Source of the DNA: Allobosea sp. AAP35
Lineage (GTDB): Bacteria > Pseudomonadota > Alphaproteobacteria > Rhizobiales > Beijerinckiaceae
DNA length: 64,000 bases
Assembly (NCBI RefSeq): GCF_001295925.1
Contig: NZ_LJHQ01000063.1
Coordinates: forward strand, 19,300 to 83,299
Direction of reading: 5' to 3'
A program made the position numbers and the translations under genes. How positions within the stretch are numbered: position 1 is the first letter of the stretch; each line of letters starts with the position of its first letter. The notes under the pieces are model-generated. The model saw only the letters and a list, made by a program, of their open reading frames with translations. It did not search any database and was not told where the DNA came from. Of this stretch, positions 20,368-29,793 are shown one piece after another.

Positions 20368-21029
20368 GCCACGACGATTTCGCATTCGAGCCCCTTCCCG
20401 GGCTCCCGGCTCTGCCGCCCGAGGGCGAGACCATTCTCTGGCAGGGCAGCCCGGATTGGCGCGGGCTGGCCTGGCGCGCCTTCCATCTGCGCGAGGTCAC
20501 CTTCTACTTCGCGGCGCTGGTCGCAGCCCAGCCGGTTCTGGCGCTGATGCAGGGCACGGCGGTGAGCGCCACGCTGCTGCCGATGACCTTCATTGCGCTG
20601 GCTGGCAGCGTTGCGCTTGGCGTGCTGGGGATGCTGGCCTGGCTGTCGGCGCGCGGCACCGTCTACACCATCACGAGCCGGCGCCTGGTGATGCGCTTCG
20701 GCATCGCCCTGCCGATGACGATCAACCTGCCCTTTACCGTCATCGCCGAAGCGGGGCTGCGTCTACGCCGCGGCGGCCGGGGCGATCTCCCGATCGGCCT
20801 CGTACCGGGCGAGCGCGTCTCCTACATCGTGCTGTGGCCGCATGCCCGGCCCTGGCGCATGGGGCGCCCGGAGCCGATGCTGCGCGATCTGCCCGAGGCG
20901 GAGCGCGTCGCCGACATCCTGGCGCGGGCGCTGGCGGCTCAAGCCGGCGCTGCGGTTGCCAAGCGCCAGCCCGCTTCGCCTGCAAGCCATGACCAGCGCG
21001 TGCCGCAAGGCATGGCTGCAGCCGGTTGA
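20364..21029 (+). CDS. puhB: Reaction centre assembly protein PuhB
   Basis: This 221-residue membrane protein has two central hydrophobic segments (about residues 48-95) and a PH-like domain starting GTVYTITSRRLVMRFGIALP. PuhB proteins are reaction-centre assembly factors. Its start overlaps the puhA stop, and the order puhA-puhB-puhC is conserved. The C-terminal 40 residues are low complexity. Confidence 0.92.
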   Translation: MSHDDFAFEPLPGLPALPPEGETILWQGSPDWRGLAWRAFHLREVTFYFAALVAAQPVLALMQGTAVSATLLPMTFIALAGSVALGVLGMLAWLSARGTVYTITSRRLVMRFGIALPMTINLPFTVIAEAGLRLRRGGRGDLPIGLVPGERVSYIVLWPHARPWRMGRPEPMLRDLPEAERVADILARALAAQAGAAVAKRQPASPASHDQRVPQGMAAAG

Positions 21030-21042
21030 GAAGGGGAAGACG

Positions 21043-21516
21043 ATGAGCGACTCAACCCTGACAGGCAGCGCCTCGGCAGCCCAGTCGCCGCCCCGCTGGA
21101 CCCTGATCGGCATGGCCCTGCTGGCGCTGTCGACCATCGCGATCGCGGGCTTCGCGCGCCAGACCGGTATCGGCGTCACCGGCGTGCCTGACAGTCCCGC
21201 CGTCGCCCAGGTCGATTTGCGCTTCGAAGACCTCAGCGATGGCGCTGTCGTGGTTCGCGATGGCAGGGGGCAGGTGCTCGAAACCATTCCCGTCAGCGCC
21301 GACGGCTTCATCCGCGGCACGATGCGCAGCCTGGCGCGGCAGCGCAAGCAGGCCGGCCTGTCGCCCGAACTGCCTTTTCTCCTGGAACGACGCGAGAATG
21401 GCCGCTTGAGCTTGAGCGATCCCTCGACTGGAGGCAGGATTGAGCTGGACGCCTTCGGGCCCGGCAACGCGGCCAGCTTTGGGCGTTTCCTGCCGCCTCG
21501 GGAGACCCGCTCATGA
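21043..21516 (+). CDS. puhC: Photosynthetic complex assembly protein PuhC
   Basis: This 157-residue protein has one N-terminal membrane helix (WTLIGMALLALSTIAIAGFAR) and a periplasmic domain with the family features LRFEDLSDGAVVVRD and IELDAFGPGNAASFGRFLP. PuhC promotes assembly and reorganisation of the RC-LH1 core. GGGGA lies upstream of the ATG at 21043, and the stop overlaps the next start. Confidence 0.92.
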   Translation: MSDSTLTGSASAAQSPPRWTLIGMALLALSTIAIAGFARQTGIGVTGVPDSPAVAQVDLRFEDLSDGAVVVRDGRGQVLETIPVSADGFIRGTMRSLARQRKQAGLSPELPFLLERRENGRLSLSDPSTGGRIELDAFGPGNAASFGRFLPPRETRS

Positions 21517-21833
21517 CCGATTACACGATGACGGATACACGCATGGCCGAACCCAAGCAGTTCGATGTCGGCTGCACCATCGAGGTCTCGCACACCTTCG
21601 AGAGCCTGCACGCCCATGTCACGCTCGACGGCGACATCAAGATCCGCCCCGGCGACGAGGTCGTGGTGCATGGCGAGCCGATCAAGGTCCCCTATGGTGA
21701 GGTCCAGACGTTCCGCCGCGTCGCCACCGTCAAGCGCGCCGGCTGGCTGGAGCAGATCTGGACCAAGATCTCGGGCCGCGCCGAATTCATGGAGCTGCTC
21801 GAATTCAGCTTCTCGGAAAGGATGAAGCTATGA
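21513..21833 (+). CDS. Conserved small protein of the puh operon, function unknown
   Basis: This 106-residue soluble acidic protein overlaps puhC by four bases and acsF by four bases, so it is translated as part of the puh-acsF operon. It contains a compact beta-rich core ([36 protein letters not shown]) and a C-terminal [19 protein letters not shown] small ORF in this position occurs in other purple bacterial clusters. A role with the AcsF cyclase or reaction-centre assembly is inferred from position only. Confidence 0.85.
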   Translation: MTDYTMTDTRMAEPKQFDVGCTIEVSHTFESLHAHVTLDGDIKIRPGDEVVVHGEPIKVPYGEVQTFRRVATVKRAGWLEQIWTKISGRAEFMELLEFSFSERMKL

Positions 21834-22909
21834 CAGCCGCAACCATGTCCGTCGGCAAGACTGCCAAGCTCCCCAACGAAGCCACCCGCATGGCCCAGCA
21901 AGACACCTTGCTGACGCCGCGCTTCTACACCACCGATTTCGAGGAGCTCGACAAGATCGACGTCACGCCCGTGCGATCGGAATGGGACGTGCTGATCGCT
22001 GAGATGAAGAGCGACCCCAACAAGGGCCACTTCACCCGCAACGCCGATTGGAAGCTCGAGCTGGAGCGGATCCCCGAGCCGCTGCGCAAGGAGTTCATCG
22101 ACTTCCTGGTGTCGTCGCTGACGGCCGAGTTCTCCGGCTGCGTGCTCTATGCCGAGATGCGCAAGCGCGGCACCAATCCCGACATCTGCGAGCTGTTCAA
22201 GTATATGAGCCGCGACGAGGCCCGCCATGCAGGCTTCATCAACGACGCCCTGAAGGAATTCAGCATCGGCGTCGATCTCGGCTTCCTGACCAAGGCCAAG
22301 AAATACACCTTCTTCAAGCCGAAATTCATCTTCTACGCGACCTATCTGTCCGAGAAGATCGGCTATGCGCGCTACATCACGATCTACCGGCACCTCGAGC
22401 GCAACCCCGACAAATGCTTCCATCCGATCTTCAAATGGTTCCGCGAATGGTGCAATGACGAGTTCCGCCATGGCGAGGCGTTCTCCCTGCTGATGCGGGC
22501 CAACCCCCATCTTCTCACCGGCGGCAACAAGCTCTGGGTGCGGTTCTTCCTGCTCGCCGTCTACGCCACGATGTATGTGCGCGACCATGTCCGGCCGGAG
22601 TTCCACAAGGCGCTCGACATCGACCCGACCGAGTATGATTTCGAGGTCTACCGGATCACCTCCGAGATCTCGCGGCAGTGCTTCCCCGTGGTGCTCGACA
22701 CCGACAATCCGAAATTCCGCGCCGGCCTGGAGCGGGTCCGCATCCTGGCGGGCAAGATCGCCGAGGCGTCCGAGGAGGGCGGCTTTGCCGCCAAACTGCG
22801 GATGCGCGCCTATCAGGCCCAGGTCGGGGCCGTGCTGCTGCGGCTTTATCTGCTGCCGACGATCAAGAACGAGATCCCGCAGACCAGCCGGCTTCAGCCG
22901 GCTTATTGA
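21830..22909 (+). CDS. acsF: Mg-protoporphyrin IX monomethyl ester oxidative cyclase AcsF (aerobic)
   Basis: This 359-residue di-iron enzyme uses O2 to form ring E of (bacterio)chlorophyll. Di-iron ligand motifs are visible: [25 protein letters not shown] and [12 protein letters not shown]. The radical-SAM alternative BchE is not found in this window, so the bacteriochlorophyll pathway shown here needs oxygen. The start overlaps the preceding small gene; an in-frame Met at residue 21 is a weaker alternative. Confidence 0.96.
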   Translation: MTAATMSVGKTAKLPNEATRMAQQDTLLTPRFYTTDFEELDKIDVTPVRSEWDVLIAEMKSDPNKGHFTRNADWKLELERIPEPLRKEFIDFLVSSLTAEFSGCVLYAEMRKRGTNPDICELFKYMSRDEARHAGFINDALKEFSIGVDLGFLTKAKKYTFFKPKFIFYATYLSEKIGYARYITIYRHLERNPDKCFHPIFKWFREWCNDEFRHGEAFSLLMRANPHLLTGGNKLWVRFFLLAVYATMYVRDHVRPEFHKALDIDPTEYDFEVYRITSEISRQCFPVVLDTDNPKFRAGLERVRILAGKIAEASEEGGFAAKLRMRAYQAQVGAVLLRLYLLPTIKNEIPQTSRLQPAY

Positions 22910-22921
22910 GGGAGAGGCGTC

Positions 22922-23791
22922 TTGGTCACCTACGGCCTGCCGATCGTCGCGACATTGCTGGCCTGGTGGTTTTCCACCGGTGCGATCTTGTATCTCGACG
23001 GTCTGCCGCGGGCGACCTTCCGCTGGAGCTTCAGCGCCGCGACCGCGATCGGGCTGGCGGCTCTTTGGGGCCTCGCCGAGACGGCCGGCGACACCAGCGT
23101 CGGCGGCGCCTATCTCGCCGTGCTCTGTGCCGTTCTGGTCTGGGGCTGGAACGAGATGGCGTTCCTGTTCGGCTACATCGCCGGCTCCAGCCGCGAGCCC
23201 TGCGACCCCGCGCTGCGCGGCTGGGCGCGCTTCGTCCAGGCAACGCGGGCGATCCTGCACCACGAGCTGGCGCTGCTCGCTTCGCTGGCTGCGATCGCGG
23301 CGCTGACTGTCGACGGCACCAATTCGTTTGGGCTCGCGACCTTCGCGCTGCTGTTTGCGATGCGACTCTCGACCAAACTCAACATCTTCCTCGGCGTGCC
23401 CAATACGACGGTGGAGTTCCTCCCCGAGCATCTGGCCTATCTGAAATCCTATTTCCGCCAGAAGCCGATGAATCTGCTGTTCCCGCTCTCGGTCACCGCC
23501 GCCACGCTGCTCAGCGCTTGGCTCGTTCACAAGGTCGCGCTGTCGGCCGACCCCTTCATCGCGACAGGCTTCGTCCTTTTGGCGACATTGGCCGTGCTCG
23601 GCCTGATCGAACACTGGTTCCTGGTCGTCCCGCTGCCCTTCGCCGATCTCTGGGCCTGGGGCCTGCGCTCCCGCGCTCAGCCGCAGACCGAGTCCGCGGC
23701 CGTTCCACTCAGACCGGCATCCCAGCCGGCACCCGCAACCGCCGGCCTCGCGACCCCGCGCGCCGTCAACCCGTCAACCCTGGTCGCTTAG
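22922..23791 (+). CDS. puhE: Photosynthetic complex assembly protein PuhE (DUF3623)
   Basis: This 289-residue protein has seven to eight hydrophobic segments and the family blocks FLFGYIAGSSREPCDPALRG and KLNIFLGVPNTTVEFLPEHL (split by one residue in the text). PuhE modulates RC and bacteriochlorophyll levels. Translation begins at TTG 22922, supported by a GGGAGAGG ribosome site just before it and the conserved start of the first helix; no ATG fits. The C-terminal 40 residues are Pro/Ala-rich. Confidence 0.9.
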   Translation: MVTYGLPIVATLLAWWFSTGAILYLDGLPRATFRWSFSAATAIGLAALWGLAETAGDTSVGGAYLAVLCAVLVWGWNEMAFLFGYIAGSSREPCDPALRGWARFVQATRAILHHELALLASLAAIAALTVDGTNSFGLATFALLFAMRLSTKLNIFLGVPNTTVEFLPEHLAYLKSYFRQKPMNLLFPLSVTAATLLSAWLVHKVALSADPFIATGFVLLATLAVLGLIEHWFLVVPLPFADLWAWGLRSRAQPQTESAAVPLRPASQPAPATAGLATPRAVNPSTLVA

Positions 23792-23818
23792 GTCGACAGC
23801 CGTGAGGAGGGCCGCCCC

Positions 23819-25042
23819 GTGAAAACGCCCCTGGACTACGAAATGTTCTTCCGCAAGGAACTGGACGGGCTTCACAAGGAAGGCCGTTATCGCGTCTTCG
23901 CCGATCTGGAGCGGCAGGCGGGACAGTTCCCGCGCGCGACCTATCATGGCGACACCGGGCCCCGCGATGTCACCGTCTGGTGCTCGAACGACTATCTCGG
24001 CATGGGCCAGCACCGCGACGTGCTCGCCGCCATGCATGGCGCACTCGATGGCTGCGGCGCCGGCGCCGGCGGCACGCGCAATATCGGCGGCACCAACCAC
24101 TATCACGTACTGCTCGAGCGCGAGCTCGCCGATCTGCATGGCAAGGAAGCCGCGCTCCTGTTCAACTCCGGCTATATGTCGAACTGGGCCTCGCTCTCGA
24201 CCTTCGCCTCGCGCATCCCCGACTGCGTCGTCGTGACCGACGCGCTCAATCACGCCTCGATGATCGAGGGCATCCGCCATTCGCGGGCCGACAAGGTTGT
24301 CTTCGCCCATAACGACGCTGCGGATCTGCGCCGCAAGCTGCAGGCGATCGACCCGCGCCGGCCCAAGCTGCTGGCCTTCGAATCGGTGTATTCGATGGAT
24401 GGCGACATCGCCCCGATCGCCGAGTTCTGCGATCTCGCCGACGAGTTCGGCGCCATGACCTATATCGACGAGGTCCATGCGGTCGGCCTTTACGGCCCGC
24501 GCGGCGGCGGCGTCAGCGAGCGCGAGGGGCTGAGCCACCGCCTCGACGTGATCGAGGGCACGCTGGCCAAGGGCTTCGGCATCATGGGCGGCTATATCGC
24601 CGCCAGTGCCGCGACCTGCGACTTCATCCGCAGCTTCGCCTCGGGCTTCATCTTCTCGACGTCGCTGCCGCCGGCGCTGGCGGCGGGTGCGCTCGCCTCG
24701 GTGCGCCATCTGAAGGCCAGCCACGCCGAGCGCGCCGGCCATGGCGACCGCGTCGCGGCGGTCCGGGCGGGGCTCGACGCCGCCGGAATCCCGCATCTGC
24801 CCAACCCCAGCCACATCGTGCCGGTGATGGTCGGGGATCCTGTCCTGTGCAAGCGCATCAGCGACGAGCTGCTCGAGCGCTTCGACATCTATGTCCAGCC
24901 GATCAACTACCCGACCGTGCCGCGCGGCACGGAGCGGCTGCGCATCACGCCCTCGCCGCTGCATTCGGACGCCGACATCGCCGATCTGGTCGGCGCGCTG
25001 ACCGCGATCTGGGGGCAGGTCGGGCTCAAGCTCGCAGCCTGA
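23819..25042 (+). CDS. hemA: 5-aminolevulinate synthase HemA
   Basis: This 407-residue PLP enzyme condenses glycine and succinyl-CoA to 5-aminolevulinate, the entry to the tetrapyrrole pathway. It is an alpha-oxoamine synthase with the glycine loop [20 protein letters not shown]-binding [10 protein letters not shown] and the Schiff-base lysine in [11 protein letters not shown] is the start, preceded by GAGGAGG. It is the last gene before the terminator at 25071-25098, so precursor supply is linked to the puh operon. Confidence 0.97.
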   Translation: MKTPLDYEMFFRKELDGLHKEGRYRVFADLERQAGQFPRATYHGDTGPRDVTVWCSNDYLGMGQHRDVLAAMHGALDGCGAGAGGTRNIGGTNHYHVLLERELADLHGKEAALLFNSGYMSNWASLSTFASRIPDCVVVTDALNHASMIEGIRHSRADKVVFAHNDAADLRRKLQAIDPRRPKLLAFESVYSMDGDIAPIAEFCDLADEFGAMTYIDEVHAVGLYGPRGGGVSEREGLSHRLDVIEGTLAKGFGIMGGYIAASAATCDFIRSFASGFIFSTSLPPALAAGALASVRHLKASHAERAGHGDRVAAVRAGLDAAGIPHLPNPSHIVPVMVGDPVLCKRISDELLERFDIYVQPINYPTVPRGTERLRITPSPLHSDADIADLVGALTAIWGQVGLKLAA

Positions 25043-25070
25043 AGCACCTTCACCAATTCCCTCCATCACC

Positions 25071-25098
25071 ACGGCCAGGCACCCGCCTGGCCGTTTTT
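25071..25098 (+). terminator. Rho-independent terminator after hemA
   Basis: A perfect 10-bp stem (ACGGCCAGGC / GCCTGGCCGT) with an ACCC loop is followed by a run of T (GTTTTTC). It closes the bchF-to-hemA transcription unit. Confidence 0.88.
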
Positions 25099-25418
25099 CT
25101 GTGGCCGGCCCCGATACCCATCAAGGTTCGTGCAGCGAGAGCCGGCCAAAGCTGGCGAAACGCCATCGCAACCTGCTCGCGTGGCTGCAAGGCGGCGAAG
25201 CGCGGCCATGCGCCCGGTCTGCGAAGCGTCGCTTTCCCCCGGCCGACACCATTTCGGCTGGCGCGTGCTGCTTTCCCTATGGAAGCGCGGATGCCTTCCT
25301 GAACCCACGATCGCGCGAGCTCAGGAATAGGCCCCGGGTCCAGCCCGGCACGACGCCATGGTTTCTCGTGAAATCCGCAGGCTCTGAGCTTCTAGCGAAC
25401 TGCGCCCGCCATGCGAAA
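25099..25418. other. Intergenic region between hemA and pufM, no gene seen
   Basis: This is the convergent space between two operons. No coding frame resembles a protein. Its right half holds a decayed repeat (25293-25354). Confidence 0.6.
25293..25354. repeat. Decayed copy of the palindromic repeat family
   Basis: The right part (GGAATAGGCCCCGGGTCCAG then CCCGGCACGAC) matches the right arm of the repeat at 37965-38060 with about five differences. The left part (TTCCTGAACCCAC) is a weak counterpart. It looks like an old, partly lost member of the family found intact inside bchB. Confidence 0.5.
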
Positions 25419-25440
25419 GGGAGGCCGTTTCCGGCCTCCC
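25419..25440 (-). terminator. Hairpin downstream of pufM
   Basis: A perfect 9-bp stem (GGGAGGCCG / CGGCCTCCC) with a four-base loop lies 38 bases after the pufM stop. On the minus strand it is followed only by TTTCG, so it may be a weak terminator or a 3' end stabiliser for the puf messenger. Confidence 0.6.
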
Positions 25441-25477
25441 TGATAAAGCTTGCGCGCCTGGAGCTTGCGGGTTGCGA

Positions 25478-26446
25478 TCAGGTCCGCGGGGGCGGGACCG
25501 CGATCTCCTGCCACATGGTCGGATCGGCGGGAGCGAATTTGTGCTTGATCGCCCATTCATACCAGTTGTCGACGGCCGTTCCGGTCAGGAGGATGCCGAT
25601 GCCGCCGGTCAGCGTCGTCAGCACTGCAAACCACCAGGCCCAGCGATGGATCGATTCCATCGTCGCGTTGAAGCCCATGGTCCAGCGCCAGAACAGGGCG
25701 GCGCGTTCGGAGGCCGTTCCACGATCGATGATCTGCTCGACCTCGCGATCGCCGCCATAGCGCGACACGGCCAGGATGGTCGCGCCATGCATCGCAAACA
25801 GCAGGGCCGAACCGTAGAGAAACGCGATCGAGAGCGCGTGGAACGGGTTGTAGAACAGGTTGCCGTAGCGCAGCGAGAAGTTCTGCGTCCAGTCCAGATG
25901 CGGGAAGATGCCGAAGGGCACCGCCTCGCTCCAGCTGCCCATCAGCAGCGGGCGGATGAAGCCCAGCACGAGATAAAGCCAGATCGCGGAGGCAAACGCC
26001 CAGGCGACATGCGTTCCCATGCCGAGTGCCCGGGCGCGGTTGTAGGTCCGCACCCACCACAGCAGGATCGATGTCGTCAGGAAGAAGCCGGCGAGAAGCC
26101 ACCAGCCGCCCTCCTGCAGGGGCGGGAGAATCGTGATGCCGTGCTGCGGCAGCGGCGGCGCGAGCTGGAGCCAGAACAATTCGCGCACGAACCGGATCGG
26201 GTCCCAGTTCACCGAGGCGAGCATGTTGAGCCCGATGATCTCGAAGGCGATGATGCCGCAGACGATCGAGGTGACGCCGGTCCAGCCGAGATAGATCGGC
26301 CCAATCTGGGCGTCGCCGATCATGCCGAAGAGGTTGTTGACCCGCGTCGCCGTGCCGCGACGCGTGCCCCGGCCGGGAATCGGGACGCCGAGATCGGGCG
26401 CGCCGTGGATCTGAACCCGGGTGAAAATATTCTGGTACGTTGCCAT
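25478..26446 (-). CDS. pufM: Photosynthetic reaction centre M subunit PufM
   Basis: This 322-residue core subunit has five membrane helices and binds bacteriochlorophylls, bacteriopheophytin, quinone and the non-haem iron. Family regions include [18 protein letters not shown] near residue 38, [19 protein letters not shown] and [17 protein letters not shown] with histidine ligands. The C-terminus is short, and no pufC follows, so this RC-LH1 lacks a cluster-encoded tetrahaem cytochrome. It starts 60 bases after pufL instead of overlapping it. Confidence 0.97.
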   Translation of the reverse strand: MATYQNIFTRVQIHGAPDLGVPIPGRGTRRGTATRVNNLFGMIGDAQIGPIYLGWTGVTSIVCGIIAFEIIGLNMLASVNWDPIRFVRELFWLQLAPPLPQHGITILPPLQEGGWWLLAGFFLTTSILLWWVRTYNRARALGMGTHVAWAFASAIWLYLVLGFIRPLLMGSWSEAVPFGIFPHLDWTQNFSLRYGNLFYNPFHALSIAFLYGSALLFAMHGATILAVSRYGGDREVEQIIDRGTASERAALFWRWTMGFNATMESIHRWAWWFAVLTTLTGGIGILLTGTAVDNWYEWAIKHKFAPADPTMWQEIAVPPPRT

Positions 26447-26506
26447 CGCCTGAATCCTTGGACAGCCGGATGCTTCGTGGGTGGCTAGGGCCTGAGGCTC
26501 GTCGCC

Positions 26507-27331
26507 TCAGCGCCAGATCGAAAAGTGGCGCGACAGATCCCACCACTCGGCCCAGCCTTCGCTCCAGTACGGGCCGCTGATGATGATGCAGACCGCGCTC
26601 CAGAAGGAGGCCGATACGGCCAGGAACAGGCCGAGCCGGTGGATGCCGAGCGTGCCGATCGAGTAGCCGATCGTGTCGCGGAAGAAGGTGTTCTCGTGTT
26701 CGGGGGTCTTCACCGGTTCGCCGCGCTTGGGATTGGTCGCCGACAGGATCAGTCCGCCATGCAGCGACAGGGCCAGCGCGCTGGTGAAGAAGAACGTCAC
26801 CGCGATCATATGCGCCGGATTGTAGTGGAACTGCAGGTACTGGTAGCCGACGTTGGAGACCCATTCGAGATGGCTGAAGATGCCGTAGGGAAAGCCATAC
26901 GCCCAGGCACCGAGCAGGAACGGCCGGAAGATCACCAGGGTCACATAGGACAGGATCGCGAAGCCATAGGCCACGGGCACGTGGTAGCCCATGCCGAGCT
27001 TGCGGCAGATCTCGACCTGGCGCAGCGCCCAGGAGACGAACGCCGCCGTCGCGCAGATCGTGATGATCTGCCACAGGCCGCCCTCCTTGAGTGGCGCGAA
27101 GCCCAGGCCGTGTTCGGGCCGCGGCGGGGCGATCGAGATCAACCAGGGGTTCCAGGTCGGGCCGATCGCGGCGCCGTAGAAGATCAAAGCCGTGCCGAGC
27201 GCGGCGAAGAAGGCCGTCGCGACGCCGAAGAAGCCGACATAGAAGGGGCCGACCCAGAAGTCGAAGAGATCGCCTCCGATCAGCGTACCGCCCCTGACGC
27301 GATATTTGCGTTCGAAATTGAGCAAGGCCAT
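26507..27331 (-). CDS. pufL: Photosynthetic reaction centre L subunit PufL
   Basis: This 274-residue core subunit has five membrane helices. It opens with the family [20 protein letters not shown], and shows [26 protein letters not shown] and [15 protein letters not shown] with the histidines for the special pair and iron. Length and order are normal. It lies 127 bases after pufA, behind the intercistronic hairpin at 27413-27451. Confidence 0.97.
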   Translation of the reverse strand: MALLNFERKYRVRGGTLIGGDLFDFWVGPFYVGFFGVATAFFAALGTALIFYGAAIGPTWNPWLISIAPPRPEHGLGFAPLKEGGLWQIITICATAAFVSWALRQVEICRKLGMGYHVPVAYGFAILSYVTLVIFRPFLLGAWAYGFPYGIFSHLEWVSNVGYQYLQFHYNPAHMIAVTFFFTSALALSLHGGLILSATNPKRGEPVKTPEHENTFFRDTIGYSIGTLGIHRLGLFLAVSASFWSAVCIIISGPYWSEGWAEWWDLSRHFSIWR

Positions 27332-27412
27332 GGTCGCATCCCTCCGCGGGCCGTGGCCGTTGCGGCCGCGCCTCGTCTGAACGGTTTCGTGTGCGCGTCT
27401 TTGGGTTCGATC

Positions 27413-27451
27413 GGCGGACGGGAGCGGCGCGAAGGTCGCGCCCCGTCCGCC
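27413..27451 (-). promoter_or_regulatory. Intercistronic pufA-pufL mRNA hairpin
   Basis: Directly after the pufA stop lies a two-tier hairpin: an outer 9-bp stem (GGCGGACGG / CCGTCCGCC), a four-base bulge, and an inner perfect 7-bp stem (GGCGCGA / TCGCGCC) closed by a three-base loop. No T-tract follows in the direction of transcription. In Rhodobacter, a hairpin here protects the upstream pufBA message and sets the LH1 to RC ratio; the same role is inferred. Confidence 0.75.
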
Positions 27452-27458
27452 AGTGTCG

Positions 27459-27662
27459 TCAGCCGATCCGGGTGATCGTCACATCCGAGGCCGGGACCTC
27501 GATCTGCAGCGTCGCCGCGGCAGGCCGCCTCGGGCCTTCGATCCAGTTGAACCTGTTCGTCGAGAGCAGGATGAAATGGATCAGGATGGCGAGTCCGAAC
27601 AGGAAGGTGAAAAGCGCGATCAGCGTGCGACGCGGATCGAACAGCAGCCAGATTTTCCACAT
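27459..27662 (-). CDS. pufA: LH1 antenna alpha polypeptide PufA
   Basis: This 67-residue single-helix antenna protein binds bacteriochlorophyll through the histidine in [12 protein letters not shown]. The N-terminus [20 protein letters not shown] is the classic LH1 alpha form, and NRFNWIEG follows the helix. TGGAG precedes the ATG. It sits 15 bases after pufB. Confidence 0.95.
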   Translation of the reverse strand: MWKIWLLFDPRRTLIALFTFLFGLAILIHFILLSTNRFNWIEGPRRPAAATLQIEVPASDVTITRIG

Positions 27663-27677
27663 GGGTTTCGCTCCAGG

Positions 27678-27896
27678 TTACGAGATCAGCGAAACGGCTG
27701 TGGTCAGGGCCGTCTTCACGCCTTCGTCGAGTGACGCATATCCGTTGGGTCCGGGCAGCCAGGGCCGCCACGACCAAACCAGGAAATGCGCAATCACGGC
27801 GATGACCGTGAATCCGATGAAGCTCGTGATGAAGAAGCCGTGGAATTCCTTGGCTTCCGCTTCGGTCAACCCTGACAGTGAGTCTCTCTCTGTCAT
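27678..27896 (-). CDS. pufB: LH1 antenna beta polypeptide PufB
   Basis: This 72-residue LH1 beta protein contains [20 protein letters not shown], the ligand histidine in [19 protein letters not shown], and an extended C-terminus. A strong AAAGGAGAG site precedes the ATG, expected for a highly translated antenna gene. The first structural gene of pufBALM. Confidence 0.96.
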   Translation of the reverse strand: MTERDSLSGLTEAEAKEFHGFFITSFIGFTVIAVIAHFLVWSWRPWLPGPNGYASLDEGVKTALTTAVSLIS

Positions 27897-28021
27897 GATT
27901 ACTCTCCTTTGGCCTTGCGGCCGTTACCGCACGAAGCCGTGCGGCTGGCTGCCGGGCTTTGACCCCCGGCAGTTCCTCCCGCCCAAAACGGGCGAAAGCA
28001 CGTGACCCTCGCGTTCCGGCG

Positions 28022-28258
28022 TCAGCCCATGAACATGAAGGGAATGGTGGCATTGGCGCTGGCGCGGGCCTGCGCGAAAACGGAAAGTCGGTGGCCGCCG
28101 GCAACAGGGCGGACTGCCCGCTGTACCAGGGTGGACACCAGGAAGAAGGGCATCGACAGCGCCGTCAGGCGCCGGCACATCCGCCCGTCGGACGCCAGGG
28201 ACTTCATCCGGCGAACATGGTCCTGCTGCGAATGACGCGCCGTGAACTGCATGGTCAT
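28022..28258 (-). CDS. pufQ: PufQ-like small membrane protein between bchZ and pufB
   Basis: This 78-residue ORF sits where PufQ is encoded in other purple bacteria. It has one hydrophobic segment (LTALSMPFFLVSTLVQ) followed by a basic stretch and a C-terminus FAQARASANATIPFMF that loosely follows the PufQ pattern of helix, Arg-rich turn, then A-x-A-W-x-x-A-x-x-I-x-P-x-I-F. PufQ affects bacteriochlorophyll delivery to nascent complexes. The ATG at 28258 has GGGGAG upstream; a longer form from 28345 would overlap the bchZ stop. The assignment rests mainly on position. Confidence 0.5.
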   Translation of the reverse strand: MTMQFTARHSQQDHVRRMKSLASDGRMCRRLTALSMPFFLVSTLVQRAVRPVAGGHRLSVFAQARASANATIPFMFMG

Positions 28259-28341
28259 GGTGGTGGTCTCCCCTGGGACGGTTTCTGTGCCAGGCAGCAG
28301 GGCCTGGGCCCTCCCGCCGGCGAAAGGCATGGACAAGCCCG

Positions 28342-29793
28342 TCATGCGAGGGCTCCTTCGCGGCTGGCGACCGCGTCGAGATGGTCGGGCTGGACGCGCT
28401 CGGCGCCATCCCGGCGGGCGCGCGCCTCGGCGGCGTCACGCAGGCGCTTTGCGGCGGAAATCCGCACCAGCACCGGCTGTTTGTCGAGCACGCCATCAAG
28501 CAGGGCCTTGGCCTCTTCGGACCAGGGCAGCTCCCGGTGCAGCCGCGACGGCGTCGCCTCGACGGCGTCCATCTGCGTGCCCAGCGGCAGGATGTGGAAG
28601 AGCGCGTCGAAGAGCGCGTTGCAGACCTCCTGGACGAGATAGGTCGCCCCGGAATAGCCCATGAACGGCGTGCCGGTGTGCCGGCGGATTACGGCGCCTG
28701 GGAAGGAGGCGGGGATGTAGATTCCGCGCCCGCCGGCCTCGGCCATGTACATGCGCTCATTGAACGAGCCGAACAGCACCAGCGGCGGCTTGTCCTTGAG
28801 CGAAGCGCGCACCGCGTCGTTGTCGGATTTCTTGCCCGCGCAGCGCGAGGCGGAGAAGGTGCAGGGCAGGCCCATCTCGGTTTCGAGGAAATGGCGCACG
28901 CCGCGCGCATAGGTCTCGTTGGCGACGATGGCGAAGGAAGCCGTGCCGAAGAAATCCTGCGTCACCGAGCGCCAGAGATCCCAGAGCGGCTTGATCGTGG
29001 TGTGCTTCTCGCGCTCGATGAAGGGCTCGGGGTCGAGCCCGAGCAGTTCGCCCAGCGAGCGCAGGAAGGCGGTCGTCGAATGCAGCCCGATCGGCGCCTG
29101 CAGATAGGGACGGTCGAGCGCCTCGCAGAGCAGCCGGCCATATTCGCGATAGAGGCAGACATTGACCTCGGCATCGGCCAGCCGCTGCACCTGAGAGAGA
29201 TGCGAGCCGAGCGGGAAGGTCATGTGGACCTCCGCGCCGATGCCCTCGATCAACCGACGGATCTCGGCGAGATCGGAGGGCATGTTAAACATGCCATAGG
29301 CCGGGCCGATGATGTTGACCTTCGGCCTGGCGCCCTCCTTGCGGGGCTTGGCCTTGGGCACGATGCCGCGCTTGGCGCCAAATTCGCCCCAAAGCCAGAA
29401 CAGCGCCCGATCAGCGCATTGCCACTGATCCTCGTCGATGGTGCGCGGCAGGAAGCGCTGGATATTGGTGCCTTCGGGCGTCACGCCGCCGCCGATCATC
29501 TCGGCGATCGAACCGGTGACGACGACGCTGGGCAGATGCGGATCGAGCGCCGCATTGGCGCGCTTCATCGCGCCTTCCGTGCCGTGCTGGCCGAGTTCCT
29601 CCTCGCCCAGACCGGTCACGACGATCGGCAATTCATGAGGCGGCAACGCGTCGGTGTAGTGCAGCACCGAGGTGACCGGCAGGTTCTCGCAGCCGACAGG
29701 GCCGTCGATGACGACCTGGAGGCCCTTGATGGCGCAGAAGACGTAGACCGCCCCCCAATAGCCGCCGGCGCGATCGTGATCCTGGATCAGCAT
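28342..29793 (-). CDS. bchZ: Chlorophyllide a reductase subunit BchZ
   Basis: This 483-residue subunit forms, with BchY, the catalytic component of the nitrogenase-like chlorophyllide oxidoreductase that reduces ring B. Family regions are [21 protein letters not shown] split around Cys near residue 35, [21 protein letters not shown], and [18 protein letters not shown]. The ATG shares one base with the bchY stop (TGATG). The C-terminal PCP_red-like region ([35 protein letters not shown]) is complete. Confidence 0.96.
   Translation of the reverse strand: MLIQDHDRAGGYWGAVYVFCAIKGLQVVIDGPVGCENLPVTSVLHYTDALPPHELPIVVTGLGEEELGQHGTEGAMKRANAALDPHLPSVVVTGSIAEMIGGGVTPEGTNIQRFLPRTIDEDQWQCADRALFWLWGEFGAKRGIVPKAKPRKEGARPKVNIIGPAYGMFNMPSDLAEIRRLIEGIGAEVHMTFPLGSHLSQVQRLADAEVNVCLYREYGRLLCEALDRPYLQAPIGLHSTTAFLRSLGELLGLDPEPFIEREKHTTIKPLWDLWRSVTQDFFGTASFAIVANETYARGVRHFLETEMGLPCTFSASRCAGKKSDNDAVRASLKDKPPLVLFGSFNERMYMAEAGGRGIYIPASFPGAVIRRHTGTPFMGYSGATYLVQEVCNALFDALFHILPLGTQMDAVEATPSRLHRELPWSEEAKALLDGVLDKQPVLVRISAAKRLRDAAEARARRDGAERVQPDHLDAVASREGALA

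Noticed and set aside
21692..23614. 640-codon minus-strand frame opposite acsF and puhE
   Set aside because: Shadow of conserved plus-strand genes; no ribosome site or motif.
27459..27896. pufA/pufB as LH2 (pucBA) genes
   Set aside because: Sequence and position before pufLM fit LH1; no second antenna pair is present.
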